Positions 17,752 to 26,745 of a DNA stretch of 64,000 bases are shown piece by piece; position 1 is the first letter of the stretch, and each line of letters opens with the position of its first letter. This DNA is from Clostridium cellulovorans 743B (lineage in GTDB: Bacteria; Bacillota; Clostridia; Clostridiales; Clostridiaceae). The stretch covers positions 5,084,001-5,148,000 of the forward strand of contig NC_014393.1 in assembly GCF_000145275.1 (NCBI RefSeq), read 5' to 3'. The notes under the pieces were generated by a model. It was not told where the DNA came from, searched no databases, and saw only the letters and a list, made by a program, of their open reading frames with translations. The translations under genes were made by a program, and so were the position numbers.

Positions 17752-18648
17752 TCAATATATATTTTTGTTAATCCACTGATAGCAAATCTCTAATTCTTCA
17801 TCAGTTATTAAATCTGATCTATGCTCAAATAATACCTTCACTTTTGGATTTTCTTCTCTAATCACCTTTAGATATTCTTTAATGGGAGCCCAACCATCAT
17901 TCTCTTTCAAAGTTGGTAATACTGGATAATGTGGATGCTCTATTTTCTCTCCAACCTTAATATTAGATAAGTGAATTTCTTCAGTATACTTACCAAACCT
18001 TCTAATTACATTAATATCACTAAAGCTTTTTTCTATACTCTTTTGTAAATGAATCCTTCCAAAATCAAGGCATAACTTTATCTTATTGTACTTTTCTAAA
18101 AGTTGGTCTATATAATCGTCATCACATATGTATTTATTCAAAGCATCGAATTCCAATATAGGCATAAAACCATATTTATCACCTTGCTCAGATAACCATT
18201 TAAAAATCTCTTCACTATACTCTTTAAATTGTAAAAATGAGTATTCATCTTCATATCTATATTCACTTTTATCATCAAATCTCCAACGACTCAAATCAAA
18301 ATCCCCTCTTAATATAACTGGTTTCGGGAAATGAAATAAAATATATTTAGGTTTTAATCCTTTCATTTTAATGTATTTTAACTCCTGTTCAATAATATTG
18401 TAAGAATTTCTGCTTACCTGTCTGTCTAAAGATAAAAATTGAGGATCTCTAAACTTTGACATCCAGCCACGTAATGGAAAATGTATACCATAATTAAAAC
18501 CTTTATTTTCGGCTTCTTGCATTAGATTGTCCACATCTTGTTCTGTTCCAAATAGACAAACTTCCACTCCATAAAACTCTCTTCTAAAGTCTCTTCGGAA
18601 TTTAGTATAATCATATCCGCCGTGCATTCCAATCATAAAATTTTTCAT
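17752..18648 (-). CDS. Sugar phosphate isomerase/epimerase-like TIM barrel
   Basis: A 298-aa protein of the xylose-isomerase-like TIM-barrel superfamily (AP_endonuc_2 type). Visible features: IGMHGGYDYTKFRR at the N-terminus, YGIHFPLRG, ILFHFPKP, PILEFDALN, LCLDFGRIHL, EIHLSN and VLFEHRSD, giving the Glu/Asp/His metal-site pattern spaced across the barrel strands. Substrate unknown. AGGAGAG precedes ATG 18648. Its nearest upstream neighbour on this strand is the MATE pump at 18953, 304 bases away, so it is probably transcribed alone. Confidence 0.75.
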   Translation of the reverse strand: MKNFMIGMHGGYDYTKFRRDFRREFYGVEVCLFGTEQDVDNLMQEAENKGFNYGIHFPLRGWMSKFRDPQFLSLDRQVSRNSYNIIEQELKYIKMKGLKPKYILFHFPKPVILRGDFDLSRWRFDDKSEYRYEDEYSFLQFKEYSEEIFKWLSEQGDKYGFMPILEFDALNKYICDDDYIDQLLEKYNKIKLCLDFGRIHLQKSIEKSFSDINVIRRFGKYTEEIHLSNIKVGEKIEHPHYPVLPTLKENDGWAPIKEYLKVIREENPKVKVLFEHRSDLITDEELEICYQWINKNIY

Positions 18649-18952
18649 TATTCTCTCCTATCTAACTAAACTATTTTTTGCGTAATTATTAACTTTTACA
18701 GCATTTCATCTATAAAAATTCCTACAAGTTTATAGTGTTACTTTTGATAAAACAAGAAATTTTCAAACTGCGATCTTCTGTTTGGATTTTTATATTTATA
18801 GTACCATATTACTGGTAAAAAACACTTCTACTATACTTCATTCTCAATTATCTTGTCTATAAGTTCTGTGGCTTTCAAAACAAAAGAAGCACCTCTCTTT
18901 TTCAAGATTAGTACTTCCAAATTTAAATTATTAAATTATATTCAACAACTTT
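18649..18952. other. Intergenic region
   Basis: 304 bases between the MATE gene end and the TIM-barrel gene start. No ORF, RNA gene or clear hairpin was recognised; it should carry the promoter of the TIM-barrel gene. Confidence 0.35.
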
Positions 18953-20302
18953 CTACTCAGCTTGGCTTTGAGGGCTAAAAGCCATCCCCTTTTGCATAAT
19001 TCCAAAACCTTTTATTACTAAGAATAGCGCACATGCTATCCAAATAATTGGTTCTGTTATACATATACCAAGGTATCCTAATTTAGGAGCTAAATAATAA
19101 GCTGCTATTACTTTTCCTACTAACTCTATTACACTTGCCATAATTGGAACCACCTTTTGTCCAATTCCTTGCATAGCACTTCTTAGAACTAATAGAATTC
19201 CTAAAACATAGTAGAAAGGTGTATCTATACGAAGATATCTAGTTGCTGTATCAATAATTTCAGTTTCTGCAGTTCCTGTAATTCCTGAAACAATTAACGG
19301 TACAATAGTAAAAGACATTATCACCACAACAGTTGACCATACCCAGGAAATTAATATTAATTGAATAAATCCCTTTTTTATTCTATCTGGTTTATTTGCT
19401 CCATAGTTTTGACTTGAGAAAGTAGCTGCTGTAACGCTTACAGTACTAAGTGGTAACATAAACATCTCTGTAATTTTACGTGCCGCTGTATGTGCTGCAA
19501 TTGTTTCTGTTCCAAAACCATTAATTGCATTTTGAAGTATAACAGTACCAATAGCCACTACAGATAACATTAAGCCCATGGAAATGCCTGTACTAAATAA
19601 ATCCATAATAATAGAACGATTTAAGTTAAAGTCCTCTTTTTTCAATCTTAATATAGGATAATTTTTTAAAATATAAATAAAACATAAAACAGCTGATAAA
19701 AGTATTGATAATACAGTGGCAAAAGCTGCTCCTTCAACACCCATTCCAAATCCACAGATAAAAAGATAATCTAGTATTATGTTAACAACAGTTGAAATTA
19801 TTAAGAAATACAAAGGGCTCTTTGTATCGCCTAAAGCTCTCAGTACACTTGAAAACATATTGTAAAGCATAGAAAATGTTAATCCCATTATGATAATTCT
19901 TGCAAATGAATATGCACCATCTATAACATCGTCTGGTGTAGCTAATATTCTTAAGACAGGTCTTATTCCAATAAGACTTACCACAGTAAAAAGAATGGAT
20001 GTAGCTAACCCTAATACAACGGTTCCTGCTACAGCTTTTTTCATTTCTTTTATATCATTAGCACCAAAAAAGCGGGCTATAACAACAGAATAACCATTAG
20101 TCATTCCAATAGCAAAGCTTAATAAAAGTCCAATAATAGGGCTTGTCGCACCTACTGCCGCTAAAGCCTTCACTCCTAAGGTTTGTCCTACAATTACAGT
20201 ATCAATAAGATTATATAATTGTTGAAATAAGTTCCCTATCAATATAGGAATTGCAAATGTAATAATTAGTTTGAGTGTATTACCCTTTGTTAAGTCCGTC
20301 AT
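18953..20302 (-). CDS. MATE family efflux transporter
   Basis: A 449-aa inner-membrane multidrug and toxin extrusion pump with 12 predicted helices in two homologous halves. The N-terminal FAIPILIGNLFQQLYNLIDT motif and VGATSPI are diagnostic of the DinF/NorM-like subgroup common in clostridia. Exchange of Na+ or H+ for an organic cation is the family activity; the substrate is unknown. AAGGAGAAG precedes ATG 20302. Stands alone. Confidence 0.92.
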   Translation of the reverse strand: MTDLTKGNTLKLIITFAIPILIGNLFQQLYNLIDTVIVGQTLGVKALAAVGATSPIIGLLLSFAIGMTNGYSVVIARFFGANDIKEMKKAVAGTVVLGLATSILFTVVSLIGIRPVLRILATPDDVIDGAYSFARIIIMGLTFSMLYNMFSSVLRALGDTKSPLYFLIISTVVNIILDYLFICGFGMGVEGAAFATVLSILLSAVLCFIYILKNYPILRLKKEDFNLNRSIIMDLFSTGISMGLMLSVVAIGTVILQNAINGFGTETIAAHTAARKITEMFMLPLSTVSVTAATFSSQNYGANKPDRIKKGFIQLILISWVWSTVVVIMSFTIVPLIVSGITGTAETEIIDTATRYLRIDTPFYYVLGILLVLRSAMQGIGQKVVPIMASVIELVGKVIAAYYLAPKLGYLGICITEPIIWIACALFLVIKGFGIMQKGMAFSPQSQAE

Positions 20303-20544
20303 AATTCTTCTCCTTGATAGTCTTTATTTACTTCCTTACGCTACCATCAATTATAGCATACATGATTAATATGTAATCCTATCTTTTCTTAGGTTTTTTC
20401 ATGTCATTATTAAACCTTTATAGAAAACAACTTATTTCAATTAGTATTTATACATTGTAACTTATCACAACCCCTTATGTTTATATTTATATTTGACTAC
20501 TAACTCAGAAGGTTAATATCAAAATCTAACGGTTTATAAATATA

Positions 20545-20579
20545 AAAATCATAGGTAAACACTCTTACCTATGACTTTT
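20545..20579 (-). terminator. Terminator of the ABC transporter gene
   Basis: Hairpin with TCATAGGTAA / TTACCTATGA arms around a short loop, followed on the minus strand by a U-run, 39 bases beyond the ABC gene stop. It lies in the 315-base gap 20303-20617, in which nothing else was recognised. Confidence 0.75.
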
Positions 20580-20617
20580 ATCATACTTCACTAGTACTTT
20601 TAAACGTGATTCTGTAT

Positions 20618-22324
20618 TTATGATATCCTTACGGTATTATCTTGTCCTATAGAAAGTAACTTACTCAAGTATTTATTTTCATCTATAAGTTTATACAAAT
20701 TCCCTTGCTCACCAATTGTCCCTTCATTAATAACTATTATCTCATCATACTTGGCTAAACTTGATTCAGTTAATCTATGAGTTACAGCAATTATAGTACA
20801 TTCCTTGGAAGAAAGTATTGAATTCTCAATTAAATTTGCAGATTCTATGTCTATGGCAGAAGTTGCTTCGTCCAAAAGAATTATAGGCGTTTTTTTGATT
20901 ATAGCCCTAGCGATAGATATCCTTTGTCTTTCCCCTCCTGAAAAGCTGCCCCCATTTTCTCCAACATGAGTATTTATCCCATTTGGAAGTCTTTCTATGA
21001 GACCTTGCAATTTTGCTAACTTAATCGCTTTATTAATTTCTTCTTCACTGTAATCTTCATATAGGGTTATATTATCTTTAATAGTCCCATCAAATAAATA
21101 AACATTTTGCTGTACAGAACAAATTAATTGACAAATCGAATTCGGGTGAATACTTTTTATATTTACTCCATCAATATCAATCATGCCTTGATAATTTTTA
21201 TAATAGCCTAAAATAAGCTTCAATATAGTTGATTTTCCACTACCACTTTCACCTACTATGGCATATTTTTTACCCTTCTCTAGACTTAGAGAGATATTGC
21301 TTACAACGGCTTTTTCTCTACTATATGAGAAAGAAACATCTTTAAAGTTTATACTTGTTTGATAGCATTCTTTTATTCCTAACTCATTATTTTCTTGATT
21401 ACTTTCTATTATATTTATAACCTTATTAGTTATCTCCTTTGTTGAATTCATCTTGGTTATTATCATAACACTTTGAATAAATGGATTTATAATAAAGTTC
21501 ATTAATTGCACTGAAGCTATTAGCTCACCTATAGTTATCCTGTCTTTGATTGTTAAATAAACTCCGACCATCATAACAATTATATGCAAAGAGTATCCAA
21601 AAAGATTAGAAATCATATCTACAATAGAATTAAATACAGAAAATCTAAATTTACTTTTTTCTGTAGTTTCATTTACTTCACCAAAGTTATCCTCAACCTT
21701 ATTTACCACATTAAAGCCTTTAATAACTTCAAAGCCCGAAAACATATCCTTAAGTTTTGAAGTATATACTGCCATCTTATTGGAGTATATATTCCTTAAT
21801 TCACTTAGTTTTCTGCTAAATAGCTGAGGTATTACTAAAGTAATAGCTCCACCAATACTTATAATTAAAATGAGACTATAATCTATTTTAATTAGCGAAT
21901 AAATAGAAATAACAAACGAAACTAAAAAATATGCTAATTGAATAATATTTCTAAAATAATCCTGTTCAATAATAGCTTCATCATTAGTCAATATCGATAT
22001 ATAATTAGCAGTATTCTCATCTGTAAAATCAGCCATATCTTTTCTAAGAATTTTAGAAAACACATCTTTCTTCAGAACTACTAAAGTCTTTTTTATATAT
22101 AGATCCTTTACTATTTTTTGGGCAAGGTTACCGAAAAGATACGTTGCAAGATAAATGATAGCTATAACTATACTTTGTTTAAAAAGTTTCATATCTTTTG
22201 ATATACTTGCATCTACAATATCCGAAAGCAGATAAGCCATATATACATCTATAACAGCACATAAAGTAGTTAGTACAAGGACTAAGAAAAATAACCCTTT
22301 AAATTTAGTTATATACTTTTTCAT
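20618..22324 (-). CDS. ABC exporter, fused membrane and ATPase domains
   Basis: A 568-aa half-transporter of the exporter class. Six membrane helices occupy about residues 1-300; the ATPase domain has Walker A VGESGSGKST, Q-loop SVQQNVYLFDGTI, signature SGGERQRISIARA, Walker B IILLDEATSAID and an H-loop VTHRLTES. It lacks a C39 peptidase. ATG 22324 follows AAAAGGAG. The divergent-looking gap upstream carries two identical-architecture palindromes (22359-22378, 22416-22435), so it is probably controlled by the ArsR-type regulator encoded just upstream. Role could be drug or antimicrobial-peptide export; no direct evidence. Confidence 0.9.
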   Translation of the reverse strand: MKKYITKFKGLFFLVLVLTTLCAVIDVYMAYLLSDIVDASISKDMKLFKQSIVIAIIYLATYLFGNLAQKIVKDLYIKKTLVVLKKDVFSKILRKDMADFTDENTANYISILTNDEAIIEQDYFRNIIQLAYFLVSFVISIYSLIKIDYSLILIISIGGAITLVIPQLFSRKLSELRNIYSNKMAVYTSKLKDMFSGFEVIKGFNVVNKVEDNFGEVNETTEKSKFRFSVFNSIVDMISNLFGYSLHIIVMMVGVYLTIKDRITIGELIASVQLMNFIINPFIQSVMIITKMNSTKEITNKVINIIESNQENNELGIKECYQTSINFKDVSFSYSREKAVVSNISLSLEKGKKYAIVGESGSGKSTILKLILGYYKNYQGMIDIDGVNIKSIHPNSICQLICSVQQNVYLFDGTIKDNITLYEDYSEEEINKAIKLAKLQGLIERLPNGINTHVGENGGSFSGGERQRISIARAIIKKTPIILLDEATSAIDIESANLIENSILSSKECTIIAVTHRLTESSLAKYDEIIVINEGTIGEQGNLYKLIDENKYLSKLLSIGQDNTVRIS

Positions 22325-22358
22325 TTTTTCAACTCCTTTTTATATAAATTCTTTTATG

Positions 22359-22378
22359 AATTAGATATATATCTAATT
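22359..22378. promoter_or_regulatory. Palindromic operator, site 1
   Basis: Perfect 20-bp palindrome AATTAGA-tatata-TCTAATT, 35 bases upstream of the ABC exporter start. Candidate ArsR-type repressor site. Confidence 0.55.
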
Positions 22379-22415
22379 GCATTATATTACAATTTTAGAT
22401 TATAATCAATATTCA

Positions 22416-22435
22416 AATTAGATACTCGTCTAATT
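22416..22435. promoter_or_regulatory. Palindromic operator, site 2
   Basis: AATTAGA-tactcg-TCTAATT, the same 7-bp arms and 6-base spacer as the site at 22359-22378, centred 57 bp further upstream. The pair brackets the likely ABC exporter promoter. Confidence 0.55.
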
Positions 22436-22445
22436 ATATAAACAA

Positions 22446-22483
22446 AAAAAATTCCAAGAGATAAACATCCCTTGGAATTTTTT
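22446..22483 (-). terminator. Terminator of the ArsR-type gene
   Basis: Perfect 13-bp stem AAAAAATTCCAAG / CTTGGAATTTTTT, starting at the stop codon, with a following U-run on the minus strand. It makes the regulator and the ABC exporter separate transcripts. Confidence 0.85.
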
Positions 22484-23573
22484 AAAGCTTAAATTCCTTT
22501 GATATAAATTTAATCATATTTCTTAGTGCTTCTTTATTTAACTTATAATAAGTTTTTCCTTCTCTTCTATTTATAATTACTAGATCTGCAATTTGTAATA
22601 AGTTTATGTGATGAGATATGGTAGCATTTGTTAACTCTAGTTTTTCTGCAATTTCCAAACCAAACTTTTCTTCTTCGATGATCATCTTAAGGATATTAAA
22701 TCTACTACTATCACTAACGGTTTTAAGTATATTTAGTACTACTTCATCATCATTTTTACCTTTTATGTCTTCTAGTGCTTTTTCTATCTTTGTTCCTATA
22801 TAAAGAACTAAAATACCATCCCTCTCATCACCAATAATGCTGGCATAATTGACTGTCATAGGTGTCAGAATTATAGTTTTATATTGTTCTAAATTATTAA
22901 TACTTGGTAATCTTTTTAAATATTCTATTCCTTCAATTTCTACCTTGTTAGATATATATTCACTAAAGTTTATTCTCTCTGTCTTCACCTTTTCAAAGGA
23001 GCTATTGAAGATTGGTATAAAGTTTTCAATAAACTCACAAGCCTCATTTAAGTATTTTTTAGGATTATCTATTATCAAGTATATGTTCCACTTTGCTTCA
23101 CTTGAAATATTACAATCTTTCAGTAACTCCACTGTTTTATTTTTATCTTTATGGGTATCCTTATACTTTTCCACTAACTTACACTCTGCTTTTCCTTTTA
23201 GGTAAACTAAATATGCTACAAGCTTTTCTAGTATCTCATCATCTTCTCTAGTTCTTAGTATATCTAAATATTCATTTAGTGTATAACCAGACATACTTAT
23301 TGGATTATCTATATCAAGGCAATTTGCTACTATAAGTGCTTCTCCAGTAGAATTAAACTCATAATCATAATTATGAAAATAAAACTTAAGCTTTTCTCTA
23401 TCAACATTTTTACTTTTAGTAAGCTTCTCTATGTACTTTTGAATATTTTTATTAGGAACAAAACCTGGCAACCTTGCTGTTATCTTATCATAAAACTCCT
23501 TATTTTCCATAACAAACAGTGTATCTAATATATCTCTTGTATCTGAAGCCTTTAAATCTAAAATAATCTCCAT
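22482..23573 (-). CDS. ArsR-type winged-helix regulator with long N-terminal domain
   Basis: A 363-aa protein. The last 90 residues form an ArsR-like winged helix (SDSSRFNILKMI, GLEIAEKLELTNATISHHINLL, VINRREGKTYYKLN). The first 270 residues have no recognised motif and may sense a ligand; similar long ArsR proteins occur in clostridia. Start is ATG 23573 behind GGGAG; a start at 23609 adds 12 residues without a site. It lies directly upstream of the ABC exporter on the same strand but has its own terminator, and probably represses that exporter through the two palindromes in between. Confidence 0.8.
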   Translation of the reverse strand: MEIILDLKASDTRDILDTLFVMENKEFYDKITARLPGFVPNKNIQKYIEKLTKSKNVDREKLKFYFHNYDYEFNSTGEALIVANCLDIDNPISMSGYTLNEYLDILRTREDDEILEKLVAYLVYLKGKAECKLVEKYKDTHKDKNKTVELLKDCNISSEAKWNIYLIIDNPKKYLNEACEFIENFIPIFNSSFEKVKTERINFSEYISNKVEIEGIEYLKRLPSINNLEQYKTIILTPMTVNYASIIGDERDGILVLYIGTKIEKALEDIKGKNDDEVVLNILKTVSDSSRFNILKMIIEEEKFGLEIAEKLELTNATISHHINLLQIADLVIINRREGKTYYKLNKEALRNMIKFISKEFKL

Positions 23574-23826
23574 AATATTTCTCCCTAGTAACAACATACT
23601 TTTTATCATAATAACTTTTAGTTCCTATTATTGTCAAACTTAATATCTATTTAATCATTAAATACCTAAATACTTTCTCTTAATAGTCTTATCATATATA
23701 TAGTTTCTAATAATCTTCCTAATATTAAACACATATCATTGATAATCTTAATGTACCTTTTAATCGGAACATCCATAATTAGCTTTAAACATATCCTCTA
23801 GTAATTTATCTATTATAGCTTAAAAT

Positions 23827-24387
23827 TTATTTAAATTTACCATGATTGATCCTTGCCATGAGGATAGAATCTTTATAAACGCCTTGTCCCATATGCTTAT
23901 TATATTTTAATATTCCTTCTACTTCAAAGCCAAATTTTTTGTATATCTTAATGGCTCTTTCATTATCTGCATCCACTTCCAAGGCTATTTTTACTAACCC
24001 AACATTATCTGCCCACTCTATTAATAAATTTAACATCTTACTACCAATGCCGTAGCCCCAATATTCTCTTAACACAACTATTCCAAATTGCCCTTTATGT
24101 TTACCTCGTCTAAATGAACTACCTGCAAAACCCAATGTTCCAACAACTTCTCCATCTATTTTTGCAGTTATAAAAAGTTCATTTTCATTTTTCCTCTTAT
24201 CATCGATAAACTTCTTTTCATTTTCATAAGAAATATTGAACTCATCTGATTCTCTAAGTAAAAAGTCAGTTTCACTATCAGCCTTTTTGATAAACAGTAT
24301 TAACAAAGCAGCGTCTTCACCCTTAGCTGATTCTAATGTTACTTCTCCTAGGCTCAATTCATATTTCTTTGCTTCAATTATCGCCAT
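23827..24387 (-). CDS. GNAT family N-acetyltransferase
   Basis: A 186-aa acetyl-CoA-dependent acetyltransferase. Motif A reads IVVLREYWGYGIGSKMLNLLIEWA (acetyl-CoA pyrophosphate loop around GYGIGS), followed by the motif B segment LEVDADNERAIKIYKKFGFEVEG. Length and order fit the RimJ/RimL-like branch. The acceptor is unknown. Preceded on the strand by the flavodoxin-family gene at 24502, with a gap of 114 bases. Confidence 0.88.
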   Translation of the reverse strand: MAIIEAKKYELSLGEVTLESAKGEDAALLILFIKKADSETDFLLRESDEFNISYENEKKFIDDKRKNENELFITAKIDGEVVGTLGFAGSSFRRGKHKGQFGIVVLREYWGYGIGSKMLNLLIEWADNVGLVKIALEVDADNERAIKIYKKFGFEVEGILKYNKHMGQGVYKDSILMARINHGKFK

Positions 24388-24501
24388 ATTAAAATTTCAC
24401 CAACCTATCTATATTTATTCCTACAATCATTAATGGTATTTCCCAGCAAACTCTATCTTTCATATAACTCCATTTCTTCATTTAATATTTATCAAAAACT
24501 T

Positions 24502-25074
24502 CTAACGTTTAATTGTTTTATTTATATAATCATAATTCAATTGCATTGCTATCTTTTTTATATTTTCTATAGCATTTCTATCCTCTTTGGGAGATACGTT
24601 TTCTGTATTATGAGAACACACTGCCCCAACAGATACTGCATTCATTTTATGCAATAAACATTCTGCTGTTTCTATTGCTTTTTCCATATGCCCATCACCA
24701 CCACCAGCTAAAAGTATTCCACCTTTTTTCTTTTTCTCAATAGGATTTACATATCTAAAAAACCTTGCACACCAATAAGTCTGCAATCTGCTCATTACTG
24801 CCAATAGTTGACCTGATAACTCTGAAAAATACAATGGTGATGCTATGATAATATTGTCACACTCTAATATGTAATCATAAACCTCTTGCATATCATCTTT
24901 TTTCGAACACCCTTCACTATGATGGCAGTATCTACAATCTGTACAAGGTTTAATATTAGCATAATAAGCATCAATTATTTTTACTTCTCCATTTATATGC
25001 TTTCTAAACTCATTGATCATAGCCTGTGTATCTCCATTTTTTCTTGGGGAACCATTAAAAATTAAAGTTTTCAT
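24502..25074 (-). CDS. Flavodoxin-family NAD(P)H-dependent oxidoreductase
   Basis: A 190-aa flavoprotein of the NADPH-dependent FMN reductase/iron-sulfur flavoprotein family. The FMN phosphate loop is FNGSPRKNGDTQ at the N-terminus; a cysteine cluster CTDCRYCHHSEGC at about residues 46-58 could bind Fe-S; and IIIASPLYFSELSGQL follows. Physiological substrate unknown. Related proteins in the window are at 29601-30557 and 48191-48916. Confidence 0.85.
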   Translation of the reverse strand: MKTLIFNGSPRKNGDTQAMINEFRKHINGEVKIIDAYYANIKPCTDCRYCHHSEGCSKKDDMQEVYDYILECDNIIIASPLYFSELSGQLLAVMSRLQTYWCARFFRYVNPIEKKKKGGILLAGGGDGHMEKAIETAECLLHKMNAVSVGAVCSHNTENVSPKEDRNAIENIKKIAMQLNYDYINKTIKR

Positions 25075-25441
25075 CTAAAATCCATCCTAGCTGTCTACTA
25101 AATCTATAACACCTATTTGTAATTATATACTATAAATTACTATTTGATTGCAACAATGCTACAAATTATATTTCTATACGTTTACATATATATCGTTACC
25201 ACTTATAATAAGTACTATCAATATATATGTATCATGTATATATCTCAACAATAGATTTTTACAAAATCTTAATTCTACTTTATCTAATAGGAAACTTATT
25301 TCACAAATTGGAAACGTATCCACTAGTCTTATATTCTTCTATTGCTGACTTATATAAATCAATTCTTTAGTTGGAGGTGTTAGAAACTTAAAACTGCAAT
25401 TAATCTTTGCACCAAATTAATAGAAAATAGGGGGATACTTT
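25075..25441. promoter_or_regulatory. Upstream region of the pectate lyase gene
   Basis: 367 bases without a gene. Candidate promoter TTGGAA (25308-25313) and TATATT (25330-25335), spacer 16. Two direct repeats GGAAAC(T/G)TAT at 25290-25299 and 25310-25319, exactly 20 bp apart, overlap its -35 side and could bind an activator or repressor. AGGGGG lies just before the ATG at 25442. Confidence 0.4.
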
Positions 25442-26671
25442 ATGAAAACTTTATTAAAAAAATTTTTATTTGCATCTTTAGTTATGTGCGGAAGTTTTTT
25501 AGCTGCATCAGCAACTGCAAATGCAGCAGAATATTATATGGCTCCAAATGGTAATGACAACAATCCTGGAACTCTAAGTGCTCCATTTGCTAGTATAGCT
25601 AAAGCTCAATCAGTCGCTTCATCTGGTGATACAGTTATGCTCTTAGGCGGAGTTTATAAAAACTTTTCTATAGGTGCTTCAGATAGCAACTACAATTACG
25701 TAAATAACATAACTAAAAGTGGAATTACTTATAGAGCTTATACCTCAAAGAATGTGCCAATTTTTGATTTTTCAAATATAACTCCAACTAAACGTGTCGC
25801 AGCATTCCGTATAGCTAGTGGAGTATCTAACGTTACTTTCTTATCAATACAAGTAACAGGAGTAAAGGTCGGTACTCAGAAACAATCTGAGTGCTTCAGA
25901 ATTGAAGGAAATGCTACATTTAATCAAGTTGTATGCCACGATACAGAAGCTAACGGTTTTTACTTTGTTAACCATGGCACTGGAACTTGTATCAAATGTG
26001 ATGCTTACAATAATATAGGACCAACATCAAGTTCAATTGGAAACACAGACGGTTTTGGTGCTCATGGTGATGGAGTTACCTTCCAGTATTGCCGTTCATG
26101 GCATAATAGTGATGACGGATATGATTGCTTAACTTCAAGAGGTTCGAATACTTTTGATCATTGCTGGGCTTATAACATGACTGCTGGTGGAGATTCTAAC
26201 GGCTTTAAAATTGGTGGATACGGAACTGGAACACCACCTAGCACAATACCAGTTCACACAGTTAAATATTGCTTATCAGCTAATAACGCAGCTCATGGCT
26301 TCTATGCTAATCACCAACCTGGACAATCTGCAACCTGGACATATAACACTGCCTACAACAATGCTGCTGGAAACTTTGATATGTTAGAGCGTGTAAGTCC
26401 AACTAATGCTACTGATATTCCAGGAACAAGAGAAATAGTGCATAATAATATTGCCTTTACAAGAGCAGCAATAATAAATTCTAACTTACCAGCTGCAAAT
26501 GTAAGCAATAACTCTTGGAATAAATCAGGTGTCACTGTATCATCTGCAGATTTCCAAAGTTTAGATGCGACTCAAATGACTAAAGCTAGAGGAACTAATG
26601 GTGTATTGCCAACAATCACCTTTATGCATTTAACTGATAGCAGTGATCTTAAAGGACTTGGTTGTTTCTAA
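25442..26671 (+). CDS. Secreted family 9 pectate lyase
   Basis: A 409-aa extracellular polysaccharide lyase with a right-handed parallel beta-helix, expected to cleave polygalacturonate by beta-elimination. Signal peptide at residues 1-28 (KK, hydrophobic core, ANAA cleavage region). The mature N-terminus, EYYMAPNGNDNNPGT, is typical of PL9. The calcium site of PelL-type enzymes is recognisable: Asp203 (TDGFG), Asp224, Asp225 and Asp228 (SDDGYD), and the catalytic-base Lys256 in NGFKIGG. Single domain without a carbohydrate-binding module. Together with the SUMF1-like gene downstream it suggests a plant-polysaccharide habitat. Confidence 0.85.
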   Translation: MKTLLKKFLFASLVMCGSFLAASATANAAEYYMAPNGNDNNPGTLSAPFASIAKAQSVASSGDTVMLLGGVYKNFSIGASDSNYNYVNNITKSGITYRAYTSKNVPIFDFSNITPTKRVAAFRIASGVSNVTFLSIQVTGVKVGTQKQSECFRIEGNATFNQVVCHDTEANGFYFVNHGTGTCIKCDAYNNIGPTSSSIGNTDGFGAHGDGVTFQYCRSWHNSDDGYDCLTSRGSNTFDHCWAYNMTAGGDSNGFKIGGYGTGTPPSTIPVHTVKYCLSANNAAHGFYANHQPGQSATWTYNTAYNNAAGNFDMLERVSPTNATDIPGTREIVHNNIAFTRAAIINSNLPAANVSNNSWNKSGVTVSSADFQSLDATQMTKARGTNGVLPTITFMHLTDSSDLKGLGCF

Positions 26672-26745
26672 CCCATTTTATTTAACTGTATTTATTGGCA
26701 TTATGAACTCACTACAGTTAAAACTTTGTAAGAAAGGTGCACAAT

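Noticed and set aside
24433..24657. Plus-strand ORF opposite the flavodoxin-family gene
   Set aside because: Mostly antisense to a clear flavoprotein gene; no site or motif.
25148..25348. 66-aa plus-strand ORF upstream of the pectate lyase
   Set aside because: No ribosome binding site, residues typical of AT-rich noncoding DNA, and it overlaps the candidate promoter.
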